Notes: generated from the sequence alone by a model not told the origin. Counted from the first letter of the stretch, positions 1 through 6,156 are shown. The stretch is 6,317 nt of DNA from JANMMJ01 sp964543235 (GCA_964543235.1 CAZIXE010000116.1:1-6317); one strand, 5' to 3'. Program-made: numbers and translations.

Positions 1-182
1 CGCGCGGTGCGCTCTTGCCGCACCGTTTCACCCTTGCCAGGCGCCGCAGCGCCGGGCGGTTTGATTTCTGTGGCACTTTCCCTGAGGTTGCCCTCGCCGG
101 GTGTTACCCGGCACCGTGCTTCCGTGGAGCCCGGACTTTCCTCCCCGCCTTGCGGCGCGGCGGTCATCCGGCTGGCTGACGC
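1..182 (-). ncRNA. rnpB: RNase P RNA (class A), 5' half, cut by window start
   Basis: This is the catalytic RNA of ribonuclease P, which removes 5' leaders from tRNA precursors. Reading the minus strand, the conserved 5' landmarks appear in order: a P1-like start GTCAGCCAG (180-172), the P2/P3 region, the diagnostic GAGGAAAGTCCGGGCTCC (about 143-126), GGTGCCGGGTAACACCCGG, the GAAAGTGCCACAGAAA core, AAACCGCC, and GGGTGAAACGGTGCGGCAAGAGCGCACCGCGCG running to position 1. These match the order of the bacterial type A RNA. The window ends about where the E. coli molecule is half complete, so the 3' half lies outside to the left. The 5' end at about 182 is inferred from alignment to P1 and from a -10 box ending at 188. 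Protein-like reading frames across this stretch are not genes. Confidence 0.94.
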
Positions 183-187
183 AAGAG

Positions 188-216
188 AATGTAAGGATTG
201 CCGCGTGCCGGGTCAA
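188..216 (-). promoter_or_regulatory. Probable sigma70-type promoter of rnpB
   Basis: On the minus strand a -35 hexamer TTGACC (216-211) is followed by a 17-base spacer and a -10 hexamer TACATT (193-188). Transcription would start about seven bases further, at 182-181, which is where alignment independently places the first base of RNase P RNA. The agreement of spacing and predicted start supports the call. It is consistent with strong constitutive expression of a structural RNA. Confidence 0.75.
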
Positions 217-352
217 CGCCGGGCGCGGCCTCAATCCCGACACGATCATGAACTGCAGATGAACGTCCGGTTCAGCCTGGGAACAGGCCGAGGCCACTAT
301 AAGTTGGCCGATCTGCGCCAATGGGGGCGTGTCAGTAAGTGGGACTCTTGCC

Positions 353-1075
353 ATGCGAACTTTCTATGGAACCAGCTTTGGCGACGTGATTTACGGAGCG
401 CTTTACGACAACAATGAAATCTTCGGATTCGGTGGCGCCGACGACCTCTACGGGGGCAACTATGCCGACACGATCGACGGTGGCACGGGCTGGGACTTGA
501 TCTTCGGTGGCGCCGGTAACGACCTGCTCTATGGGTGGGACGGCGACGACGAGATCAACGGCGGCAAGGGCAATGACCGGATTTACGGTGAGCGCGGCTG
601 GGATCTGATCTTCGGCGACGCCGGCAATGACAGGATCTATGGCGGCGATGGCAATGACGACCTCTACGGCAACGGTGGCAACGACCTGATCAACGGCGGT
701 TCCGGCTGGGATCTCATCGCCGGCGATGCCGGGAGTGACACGTTGAACGGCGGCACCGGCGAAGACTTCATCGAGGGCGGCGGCGGCAATGACGTGATTT
801 GGGGTGGTAAGGAAGATGACATCATGTATGGCGACGCTGGCGCCGACATCTTTCACTTCGCCTATGATGACGACGATGACGTGATCGCCGACTTCACCCT
901 GGGTATCGACAGGATCAGAATCGATCTCTTCTACGTCAACAACTTTGCCCAGCTGATGGCATATGCCAAGCGTGACGGCTCGGATACCGTGTTCGATTTT
1001 GCCGACAGCGATACGCTGAGGGTCGAGAACGTGTTGCCCGGACAGTTCATCTCGAGCGACTTCATCATTCTCTGA
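353..1075 (+). CDS. Small RTX (hemolysin-type calcium-binding) repeat protein
   Basis: This is a 240-residue protein made almost entirely of RTX nonapeptides (GGxGxDxUx), which in known members bind calcium as a parallel beta-roll outside the cell. The key Asp occurs in strict 9-residue register from about residue 30 (D39, D48, D57 and so on to D165), giving roughly 17 repeats. A non-repeat C-terminus (about 166-240: ADIFHF, a five-Asp run at 172-176, DFTLGIDRI, ending DFIIL) resembles the C-terminal cap and type I secretion signal of serralysin-like proteins. There is no Sec signal peptide, as expected for type I export, but no ABC exporter or membrane-fusion gene is in the window. I chose ATG 353 because MRTFYGTSFGD resembles the usual start of such proteins. 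A GTG at 329 is in frame, but its purine-rich stretch is only one base away. A weak GGGA (341-344) precedes the ATG. There is no enzymatic domain, so the role (adhesin, matrix or surface-layer protein) is unknown. Confidence 0.87.
   Translation: MRTFYGTSFGDVIYGALYDNNEIFGFGGADDLYGGNYADTIDGGTGWDLIFGGAGNDLLYGWDGDDEINGGKGNDRIYGERGWDLIFGDAGNDRIYGGDGNDDLYGNGGNDLINGGSGWDLIAGDAGSDTLNGGTGEDFIEGGGGNDVIWGGKEDDIMYGDAGADIFHFAYDDDDDVIADFTLGIDRIRIDLFYVNNFAQLMAYAKRDGSDTVFDFADSDTLRVENVLPGQFISSDFIIL
413..856 (+). repeat. RTX repeat array with a 108-base (36-residue) super-repeat
   Basis: The coding repeats are 27 bases long (nine residues). A higher-order period is laid over them: the motif GWDLI recurs at W47, W83 and W119, with the Trp codons at 491, 599 and 707, exactly 108 bases apart (four nonapeptides). 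In each case Trp takes the position before the conserved Asp, usually Asn. The units at 491-598 and 599-706 are complete, and a third begins at 707 and degenerates. This suggests the array grew by duplication of a four-repeat block. Confidence 0.8.
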
Positions 1076-1089
1076 TCGGTTCCAGTCAG

Positions 1090-2754
1090 TTAGCGCTCAT
1101 ACACGACCCGGCCGTCGCAGATGGTGACGGTCGGGTGAATTGTATGGAGCTCTTCCGGCGCGCAGGCTTGGAGATCGCCCGACATGACGGCAATGTCGGC
1201 CAGCATGCCGGCTTTGAGCTGCCCCTTTCGGGCCTCCTTGAATTCGGCATAGGCACTCTCCCGCGTATAGGAAACAAGCGCCTCGGACAGGCTTTGCCGC
1301 TGGTCGGGCAGATCCTCGGCCCACCGGCGCCGGGTCATAGCCGACTGGATGGAACGGACCGGATCGATCTCGGAGACGGGCCAGTCGGTGGCAAAGACGA
1401 GGCGTGCACCGTTCTCCCTCAGTGTCCGCCATGCATAGGCGTATGGCCACCTGGCTCTGCCGATACGCGAGATGGTCGGCTCCAGTGGCAGGCCATGACA
1501 ACCCGGCGGGTGCGGTGGTTGCATCGAGGCAATGACCCCGAGCTCCCTGAAACGCGAAACATCGTCTGGATGCACGACTTCGACATGCTCGATGCGGTGC
1601 CGGCTGTCGCGCTTGCCATTGGCTTTTTGCGCTGCTTCATAACCGTCGAGCACCATGTGCACCGCCCCATCGCCGATGGCATGGACAGCAATCTGCAATT
1701 CGCGCCGGTCGGCTTCGATCGCGACCTGCCTGAAATGCTCCGGCGTGAACAGCGGCTCGCCTTTCCAGCCCGGCCGGTCGGCGTAGTCCTCGAGCATGAC
1801 GGCTGTCCAGGAGTCGAGCACCCCGTCGACGAACACCTTGACGAAGCCCGCGCACAGGGTATCGCCGGCAAAGCGCTCCGCCATCATCTGGGCTTTGTCG
1901 AGCATCTCGATCGGCATGAAGTTCTTCATGTGGAACGGTACCCTGACCCGTGCGGTGAGTTCACCCCGCCGCTCGATCTCGCTCAGGATTTCAAGCGTAT
2001 AGAGATTGCCGTCCATATTGTGGATCGAGGTGATGCCGTGTCTGGCGCAATGCGCCAGGCCCCGCTTCATCAGTGCGATATCGCTTTCGAACTCCGCCGC
2101 TGTGGGCTGTGGATCGGGTTCTCCACCGGTGGTAAGACCGAGGCGGGTGCGCTGGCCCTGGCGATCAAGCGCCCGTACCGGATCGATTGCTTCACCCTCC
2201 CTCAACTCGCCAAGCGCCAGCCCGTCGCCGCCCATAACGATCTCATTGCCGGGTCCCAGCCGCCTGCCCTTGAGCACCCCGCCCATCTTGAGCGCCACCG
2301 TATTGGCCCAGGCTGTATGGTGATCCGGCGAGTACATCATGAACGGCCGGTCCGCGATAATCCGGTCGAGGTGATGCCGCGTCACTGGCTCGTCCTTTGA
2401 CAGGATCGTGTAATCCGCCTGGTTGGCCACGATGAGCCAGTCGCCGGGATGGGCGGCCGCATAGGCCCTGATGGCATCCTGCAGGCGTTCGAATCCATGC
2501 ACGCCGAAAAGGTTGAGCTGCTCGAGATCGGCCGCGCCACCAAACAGATGCATGTGACCTTCAATGAATCCGGGAATGACGGTGCCACCTCGCGCATCGA
2601 CGACCCGGCATCCGGCACTGGCCATCGCGCGCACGTCAGTTGAATCGCCGACAAATGCAATGGAGTTACCCGCCACGGCGACGGCCTCGGCGCGCGGCCT
2701 TTGTTCATCCATCGTCTGTACCGCACCATTGACAATGATCAAGTCAACGCTCAC
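1090..2754 (-). CDS. Metal-dependent amidohydrolase (amidohydrolase 3 family, YtcJ/AepA-like)
   Basis: This 554-residue enzyme belongs to the amidohydrolase superfamily (TIM-barrel metallohydrolases), which hydrolyses C-N bonds of amides, imides or related compounds. The N-terminal beta-sandwich piece ends in VIPGFIEGHMH, whose H67 and H69 are the first metal ligands. K306 lies in FVKVFVDG, H358 in AVHAIGDGA, H390 in HRIEH, and D457 in ATDWPV. The tail GQLKAGMLADIAVMSGD (511-527) is the usual closing motif of the family. Length and motif order match full-length members, and no key residue is missing. There is no signal peptide, so it is probably cytoplasmic. The start is GTG at 2754-2752, with GGAG seven bases upstream. 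It converges on the RTX gene, with 14 bases between stops, and diverges from the secreted-protein gene across 91 bases, in which I see no convincing promoter. The substrate cannot be told from sequence; this group is often annotated loosely. Confidence 0.93.
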   Translation of the reverse strand: MSVDLIIVNGAVQTMDEQRPRAEAVAVAGNSIAFVGDSTDVRAMASAGCRVVDARGGTVIPGFIEGHMHLFGGAADLEQLNLFGVHGFERLQDAIRAYAAAHPGDWLIVANQADYTILSKDEPVTRHHLDRIIADRPFMMYSPDHHTAWANTVALKMGGVLKGRRLGPGNEIVMGGDGLALGELREGEAIDPVRALDRQGQRTRLGLTTGGEPDPQPTAAEFESDIALMKRGLAHCARHGITSIHNMDGNLYTLEILSEIERRGELTARVRVPFHMKNFMPIEMLDKAQMMAERFAGDTLCAGFVKVFVDGVLDSWTAVMLEDYADRPGWKGEPLFTPEHFRQVAIEADRRELQIAVHAIGDGAVHMVLDGYEAAQKANGKRDSRHRIEHVEVVHPDDVSRFRELGVIASMQPPHPPGCHGLPLEPTISRIGRARWPYAYAWRTLRENGARLVFATDWPVSEIDPVRSIQSAMTRRRWAEDLPDQRQSLSEALVSYTRESAYAEFKEARKGQLKAGMLADIAVMSGDLQACAPEELHTIHPTVTICDGRVVYER

Positions 2755-2845
2755 AGGAACTCTCCATGGTCTGCCCTGGCTTCGGGCGTAATGTGGCTAG
2801 AGGGCATGAGCTACCCCAGGGATCGCCCGATTCGGCAAGTAGGAA

Positions 2846-3304
2846 ATGAACTGGAATTCAGCTTTGTGCGCGGTACTGCTCCTGGCGAGTTCGCCGGCTC
2901 TTGCACAGGAGCGCGAATGGACTCTCGACGCCAGCGAGGACGAAGCCTTCATGATCTTCGGCGTTCCCGAAACCGATGATGTCGGGGTGAGTTTCTGGTG
3001 TGCGCTGCGCTCCGGTGAAGTCCGCATGTTCATTCCTGAAGCTTCTGAATCTCTGGCGGCCAATACTTCGGTGGACATTGATCTCAAAGTTGGGGGCAAG
3101 GATTTCCGCTTCAAGGCCAGCACCATGCCCAACGAAGAGGCAGGCAGCATCAGCACCGAGAGTCTCATTCCGGTGACGGATCCGTTCTTCGCCGCGCTGC
3201 GTGACGTCGACAGTTTCACGGTGAAGGTCGCCGGCGAAACACTGGCTTTTCCCCTGGCTGGTGCCGATCTCCGCGGCTTGCTTGAGGCCTGCGGTACACC
3301 ATAG
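2846..3304 (+). CDS. Small Sec-exported protein of unknown function
   Basis: The protein has 152 residues. Residues 1-20 form a signal peptide: a short N-region, a hydrophobic core AVLLLASS, and ALA before Q21, a typical signal peptidase I site. The mature part is about 132 residues and acidic, rich in short beta-prone segments, with two cysteines (C52 in SFWCAL, C149 near the C-terminus) that could form a disulfide in the periplasm. There is no lipobox and no second membrane helix. I do not recognise a family or motif that gives a function. ATG 2846 is the first possible start, because an in-frame TAG lies six bases upstream. The AGGA next to it is only one base from the ATG, so initiation may be weak or use another mechanism. 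The gene converges on the amidase gene with six bases between stops. Confidence 0.82.
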   Translation: MNWNSALCAVLLLASSPALAQEREWTLDASEDEAFMIFGVPETDDVGVSFWCALRSGEVRMFIPEASESLAANTSVDIDLKVGGKDFRFKASTMPNEEAGSISTESLIPVTDPFFAALRDVDSFTVKVAGETLAFPLAGADLRGLLEACGTP

Positions 3305-3310
3305 GTGTGC

Positions 3311-4051
3311 TCAGCAGCGCCCGAGCTGCTGCAGCAGCGACTTGAGCACGCCACGCGTTGAAGCATCGGCGATTCCGTCGACTCGTTGCGGCCGGTAATG
3401 CCGCTGAAAGGCCTTGACCACCACCTCCGTCTGATGATCGTAGCAGTCGGTCTCCGCAATGTCGTAGCCGAATATTCTCAGTTGCCGCTGCAGTTGCCGG
3501 ACCTCCTGGCTGTCGAGTGAACCGGGCGAACCGTCTGGCGCCGCCGCCATGCTCCACAGCCCCACACCGGCGGCATGCAACCGTTCCCAGTCGAACTTTT
3601 CGCCGGGATCGATCTTGCGCCGCGGTGCGACGTCGGAATGCGCCAGCACCCCTTCGGGAAGGATCGCATGCCGCCTGACAATGTCCTGGGCGAGGACAAC
3701 GACCGCTGCGATCTGGACGTCCGGAAAGTCCGGGTAGCCCAGCGTGTGGCCGGGATTGTGGATCTCGATTCCGATCGAGCGGGCATTGACGTCGTGTTCG
3801 CCCGCCCAGCAGGATACGCCGGCGTGCCAGGCCCGCATCTCCTCGCCGACCATTTGCACGATCCCGCCTGCCTCGTCGACGAGGTAGTGGCACGACACCT
3901 TGGCGTGCGGCGTGCACAACCAGCGCAGAGCCGCTTCCGCTGTTTCCATGCCGGTGTAGTGCAGCAGCAGGATGCTTGGCTGCACGCCCGGCGGCCGCGG
4001 ATCGACGTTGGGCGACAGGCAAAGCGTATGAGGCAACGCGGTGCGGATCAC
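3311..4051 (-). CDS. N-acetylmuramoyl-L-alanine amidase (Amidase_2) with peptidoglycan-binding domain
   Basis: This 246-residue zinc amidase cleaves the bond between N-acetylmuramic acid and L-alanine in peptidoglycan or muropeptides. The Amidase_2 domain (about 25-160) shows the AmpD/AmiD pattern. The likely zinc ligands are H31 (LLHYTG), H138 (AHSD) and D148. K146 is two residues before D148, as in AmpD/AmiD, and E96 in IGIEIHNPG is the probable catalytic acid. The 10-residue spacing between the last His and Asp also fits. A C-terminal PG_binding_1-like helical domain (about 183-243: VRQLQRQLRIFGYDI, VKAFQRHYRP, VDGIADAST) follows. No signal peptide or lipobox is visible, so it may act on cytoplasmic muropeptides during wall recycling, or leave by another route. 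The start is GTG at 4051, with GGGAG about eight bases upstream. The start overlaps the stop of the DjlA-like gene in GTGA, implying translational coupling. Confidence 0.92.
   Translation of the reverse strand: MIRTALPHTLCLSPNVDPRPPGVQPSILLLHYTGMETAEAALRWLCTPHAKVSCHYLVDEAGGIVQMVGEEMRAWHAGVSCWAGEHDVNARSIGIEIHNPGHTLGYPDFPDVQIAAVVVLAQDIVRRHAILPEGVLAHSDVAPRRKIDPGEKFDWERLHAAGVGLWSMAAAPDGSPGSLDSQEVRQLQRQLRIFGYDIAETDCYDHQTEVVVKAFQRHYRPQRVDGIADASTRGVLKSLLQQLGRC
3312..3331. other. GC-rich perfect hairpin at a convergent gene junction
   Basis: CAGCAGC (3312-3318) and GCTGCTG (3325-3331) form a perfect 7-bp stem with a 6-base loop. It overlaps the last codons of the amidase gene and lies just past the stop of the secreted-protein gene. 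No T-run follows on either strand, so it is not a standard intrinsic terminator. It also encodes the amidase C-terminus (leucine/glutamine codons), so it may be incidental. Confidence 0.25.
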
Positions 4052-4740
4052 AGGCCGCGCTCCCGGGCGATCCGTTCGTAGGCGGCATTGATGGCGGCAA
4101 GTCGTTCCGTGGCAATCGCCACCAGCTCTTCCGGCATGCCCGCCGCGATATGGCGGTCGGGATGATTGTCGCGCACAAGGGTACGGTAGCGCGCCTTGAT
4201 TTCGCGATCCGGCGCGCCAGGACTGACTCCCAGTATGCCATAGGGGTCATCGGCCGGCGTATGCACGTGCCGGGCTCTGATTCCCGCAAACTCGCGAGCA
4301 TCGAAGCCGAAGATTGCCGCAACCCGCTCCAGATAGTGAAGCTCGCGGTCATGCACGACACCGTCCGACTTGGCGATATGGAACAGCCCGTCGAGTACGT
4401 CCTCGAGAATCTCGTGCTTGGCCCAGAACAGCTTGGCCACCTGTCGTGCATAGGACTCGTAGCCGGCCACATCCTGCTTGGCGAGGTTGTATACCCGCGC
4501 CACATTCGCAAGTTCCTCCGGCGGAATGTGAAAGACATCCTTGAAGGCCCGGATCTCCTGCATCGAAACGACGCCGTCGGCCTTCGCCATCTTGGCACTG
4601 AGCGCGATCATGCCGATCGTGAAGGCAACCGACTCCTCCGGAGGGCTGGCGAGCCCCGACGTCAGCCGCTGGAAGAACTCGGATATCGAGTCCCCGATGG
4701 CTGCCAGAACTTCAGTAATGCGGGACCAGATGGAGGGCAT
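4048..4740 (-). CDS. djlA: TerB plus J-domain co-chaperone, DjlA-like
   Basis: This 230-residue protein has two domains. Residues about 36-155 form a TerB-like helical domain with a duplicated acidic motif, KADGVVSMQE (53-62) and KSDGVVHDRE (124-133), positioned like the paired metal-binding helices of that fold. Residues about 165-227 form a C-terminal J-domain: DPYGILGVSPGAPDREIKARYR, then the essential HPD tripeptide (193-195), then the last helix. J-domains stimulate the ATPase of DnaK-type Hsp70, so this is probably a DnaK partner. E. coli DjlA has an N-terminal membrane helix. Here residues 1-30 look amphipathic rather than membrane-spanning, so it may be soluble or peripherally attached. 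The ATG at 4740 lacks a clear Shine-Dalgarno. The gene lies 53 bases downstream of the small membrane-protein gene and overlaps the amidase gene by four bases. Confidence 0.9.
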   Translation of the reverse strand: MPSIWSRITEVLAAIGDSISEFFQRLTSGLASPPEESVAFTIGMIALSAKMAKADGVVSMQEIRAFKDVFHIPPEELANVARVYNLAKQDVAGYESYARQVAKLFWAKHEILEDVLDGLFHIAKSDGVVHDRELHYLERVAAIFGFDAREFAGIRARHVHTPADDPYGILGVSPGAPDREIKARYRTLVRDNHPDRHIAAGMPEELVAIATERLAAINAAYERIARERGL

Positions 4741-4762
4741 AGGGGCGCGACAATAGCGGATT

Positions 4763-4779
4763 CGTCAGGACTGCTGACG
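4763..4779. other. Small stem-loop with CGTCAG repeats between two co-directional genes
   Basis: CGTCAG (4763-4768) and CTGACG (4774-4779) make a perfect 6-bp stem with a 5-base loop, and another CGTCAG lies at 4792-4797 across the stop codon of the membrane-protein gene. On the minus (transcribed) strand the T-run comes before the hairpin rather than after it, so it is unlikely to be an intrinsic terminator for that gene. It could be an mRNA processing or attenuation element, or chance. Confidence 0.3.
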
Positions 4780-4793
4780 GAAAAATCGAAACG

Positions 4794-5123
4794 TCAGCCC
4801 TTCCAGTAATGCATCAGCTTGAACACCGGCGTATCGACGTCGAGCCCCTGCTCCAGGCGCTGCTCGACATGCCAGGCGCGTCCGCCGGTCCAGATCACGG
4901 CCCAAAGCACCGGGATGGTGCCGGCCGCCAGAAGCACGTAGAGCACCATGTCGGGCAGGCCGAACAGCTTCGCCAGCGCCCAGACCGTTGTCGCCATGGC
5001 CGCGCCCAGTTTCGTTGCGGCAAGTAGCGCCGCACCGAACGCCGCTAGCATGCCGCCAAGATTGCCGGCACCCTGTTTGGCGGATTTGGGCGAGGTGTCG
5101 GGACGGATGATTTCTTCATTCAT
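4794..5123 (-). CDS. Small inner-membrane protein, two predicted helices, unknown function
   Basis: With the ATG at 5123 the protein has 109 residues. It has a polar N-terminus (1-20), a first hydrophobic helix rich in Ala/Gly (about 22-50: GGMLAAFGAALLAATKLGAAM), a short loop with K52 and P57, a second hydrophobic helix (about 58-79: MVLYVLLAAGTIPVLWAVIW) and a charged C-terminal tail (80-109: RAWHVEQRLEQG) ending HYWKG. I recognise no family. Upstream in-frame starts exist (TTG 5159, ATG 5153, ATG 5144), but none has a convincing ribosome site. The 5123 ATG leads straight into a natural-looking MNEEI start, though a GAGG lies somewhat far upstream (about 14 bases). It heads the minus-strand series leading to the DjlA-like and amidase genes and diverges from the LysR gene across 91 bases, so it could share regulation with either. 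Confidence 0.72.
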   Translation of the reverse strand: MNEEIIRPDTSPKSAKQGAGNLGGMLAAFGAALLAATKLGAAMATTVWALAKLFGLPDMVLYVLLAAGTIPVLWAVIWTGGRAWHVEQRLEQGLDVDTPVFKLMHYWKG

Positions 5124-5177
5124 GCGCGCTGATATGCGCCTCATGCCGGTCATTGGCAAGGATGCTTCGCTGCCGGC

Positions 5178-5208
5178 TTGATTGGGCGCCGGTTAGCGTC
5201 GATACAAT
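5178..5208 (+). promoter_or_regulatory. Possible promoter of the LysR gene, leaderless
   Basis: A near-consensus -10 box TACAAT (5203-5208) lies six bases before the ATG at 5215, and TTGATT (5178-5183) may be the -35 at a long 19-base spacing. The expected start, seven bases past the -10, would be the A of the ATG itself. No Shine-Dalgarno precedes the gene, which agrees with a leaderless mRNA. A dyad, CCGGC-N10-GCCGG (5173-5192), overlaps the -35 and could be an operator for autoregulation. Confidence 0.45.
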
Positions 5209-5214
5209 TTCGCC

Positions 5215-6126
5215 ATGGATATCCGCCAGCTCCAGTACCTCGCCGCCCTGGCGCGCGAAAAACACTTCACCCGCGCTGCCCAGGCTTGCAACGTGACGCA
5301 GCCGACCCTCTCCGGACGCATCCGCCAGCTTGAGCAGGAACTGGGTGTACCCATCGTCGCCCGTGGCCAGCGCTACATCGGCCTCACCCAGGAGGGCGAG
5401 CGAGTGCTCAGATGGGCCCATCTGATTCTCGATAACTGGCAGGGCATGGCCGACGAGCTCAAAAGCATCAAGGGCAGGAAGGGCGAACTGGTCGGCCGCA
5501 TGGTGATCGGCGTCATTCCCTCAGCCCTGCCCATGACCTCGCTGCTGACCCAAACCTTCGCCCGTGACCACGCCGGCGTCGATTTCACCATCCTCTCGCA
5601 TTCCTCCGAGGAAATCCTCCGCGACCTCCATGATTTCGCAATCGATGCCGGCGTGACCTACCTCGATAACGAGCCGATCGAGGGTCTGTTGCGCACGCCT
5701 CTCTATTCCGAGCGCTACTGCCTGTTCATTGCCGCCGACCACCCGCTGGCCTCGCGCTACAGCGTGACCTGGGTCGAGGCGGCCCAGGAGCCGCTCTGCC
5801 TGCTCACTCCCAACATGCAGAACCGGCGCATCATCGACCAGGCCTTTGCCCGCGCCAATTGCCAGCCCGCGCCGCGCCTCGAAACCAATTCCATCGTGAA
5901 TCTGATGGCCAATGTCCGCAACACCGGGATGGCCAGCATCATGCCCGAGTATTTCCTGACCATCCTGGGGCCCATGGAGGACATTCGCGCCGTGCCGCTC
6001 GCCAATCCGGCGATCGAACACCAGGTGGGACTGGTCGGGATCAGCCGCGATCCCATTTCGCCGCTCCTGGCGGCGCTTTTCGCAGCGGCAAGGAAATTCC
6101 GGCCGCCCCGCCCGATCTCATCCTGA
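5215..6126 (+). CDS. LysR-family transcriptional regulator
   Basis: This 303-residue protein has the standard LysR length. Its N-terminal winged helix-turn-helix (about 1-60) shows MDIRQLQYLAALAREKHFTRAAQ, VTQPTLSGRIRQLEQELG and the wing VARGQRYIGLTQEGE, followed by a linker helix (about 62-88). The C-terminal effector-binding domain (about 90-300) begins GRMVIGVIPSALPM, with a two-lobe periplasmic-binding-like pattern. The family binds DNA as tetramers and responds to a small ligand, often regulating a neighbouring or divergent gene and itself. The divergent neighbour is the small membrane-protein gene, and a broken-looking gene start lies 76 bases downstream. LysR proteins of this kind can accompany formate dehydrogenase or other molybdoenzyme operons in proteobacteria, but nothing here proves the target. 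The reading frame is intact. Confidence 0.94.
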   Translation: MDIRQLQYLAALAREKHFTRAAQACNVTQPTLSGRIRQLEQELGVPIVARGQRYIGLTQEGERVLRWAHLILDNWQGMADELKSIKGRKGELVGRMVIGVIPSALPMTSLLTQTFARDHAGVDFTILSHSSEEILRDLHDFAIDAGVTYLDNEPIEGLLRTPLYSERYCLFIAADHPLASRYSVTWVEAAQEPLCLLTPNMQNRRIIDQAFARANCQPAPRLETNSIVNLMANVRNTGMASIMPEYFLTILGPMEDIRAVPLANPAIEHQVGLVGISRDPISPLLAALFAAARKFRPPRPISS

Positions 6127-6142
6127 CGCACCTGACAGCCCC

Positions 6143-6156
6143 TTGACCGGGATCAA
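6143..6156. promoter_or_regulatory. Candidate FixK/FNR-type operator
   Basis: TTGACCGGGATCAA is a TTGAC-N4-ATCAA dyad. Both outer half-sites (TTGA/TCAA) are perfect and the right half is the exact FNR half-site TTGAT on the complement. The family consensus is TTGAT-N4-ATCAA, with C tolerated at position 5 in FixK/Anr sites. Its centre is about 54 bases before the ATG at 6203. I see no good -10 hexamer at the expected distance. By chance TTGA-N6-TCAA is expected about once in 65 kb at even base composition. Confidence 0.5.

Noticed and set aside
297..303. CTATAAG as a -10 box for the RTX gene
   Set aside because: No acceptable -35 lies 16-18 bases upstream, so a promoter call is not supported.
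7..417. Plus- and minus-strand frames over positions 7-417
   Set aside because: They lie across RNase P RNA and its promoter, which explain this sequence.
332..856. Minus-strand frame of 174 codons with a regular repeat pattern
   Set aside because: Its periodic protein is only the complement of the RTX nonapeptide codons.
413..856. Regularly spaced repeats as a CRISPR array
   Set aside because: The repeats are coding, in a strict 27-base register with no unique spacers, and translate into RTX nonapeptides.
1135..2400. Long plus-strand reading frame of 421 codons opposite the amidohydrolase gene
   Set aside because: It is an antisense shadow in GC-rich DNA. It shows no recognisable domain, while the minus-strand frame carries all amidohydrolase motifs in order.
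3216..4598. Minus-strand reading frame of 460 codons spanning the amidase and DjlA-like genes
   Set aside because: It runs out of frame through two well-supported genes, is very rich in Arg/Ser/Pro, and lacks any domain. It is a shadow frame.
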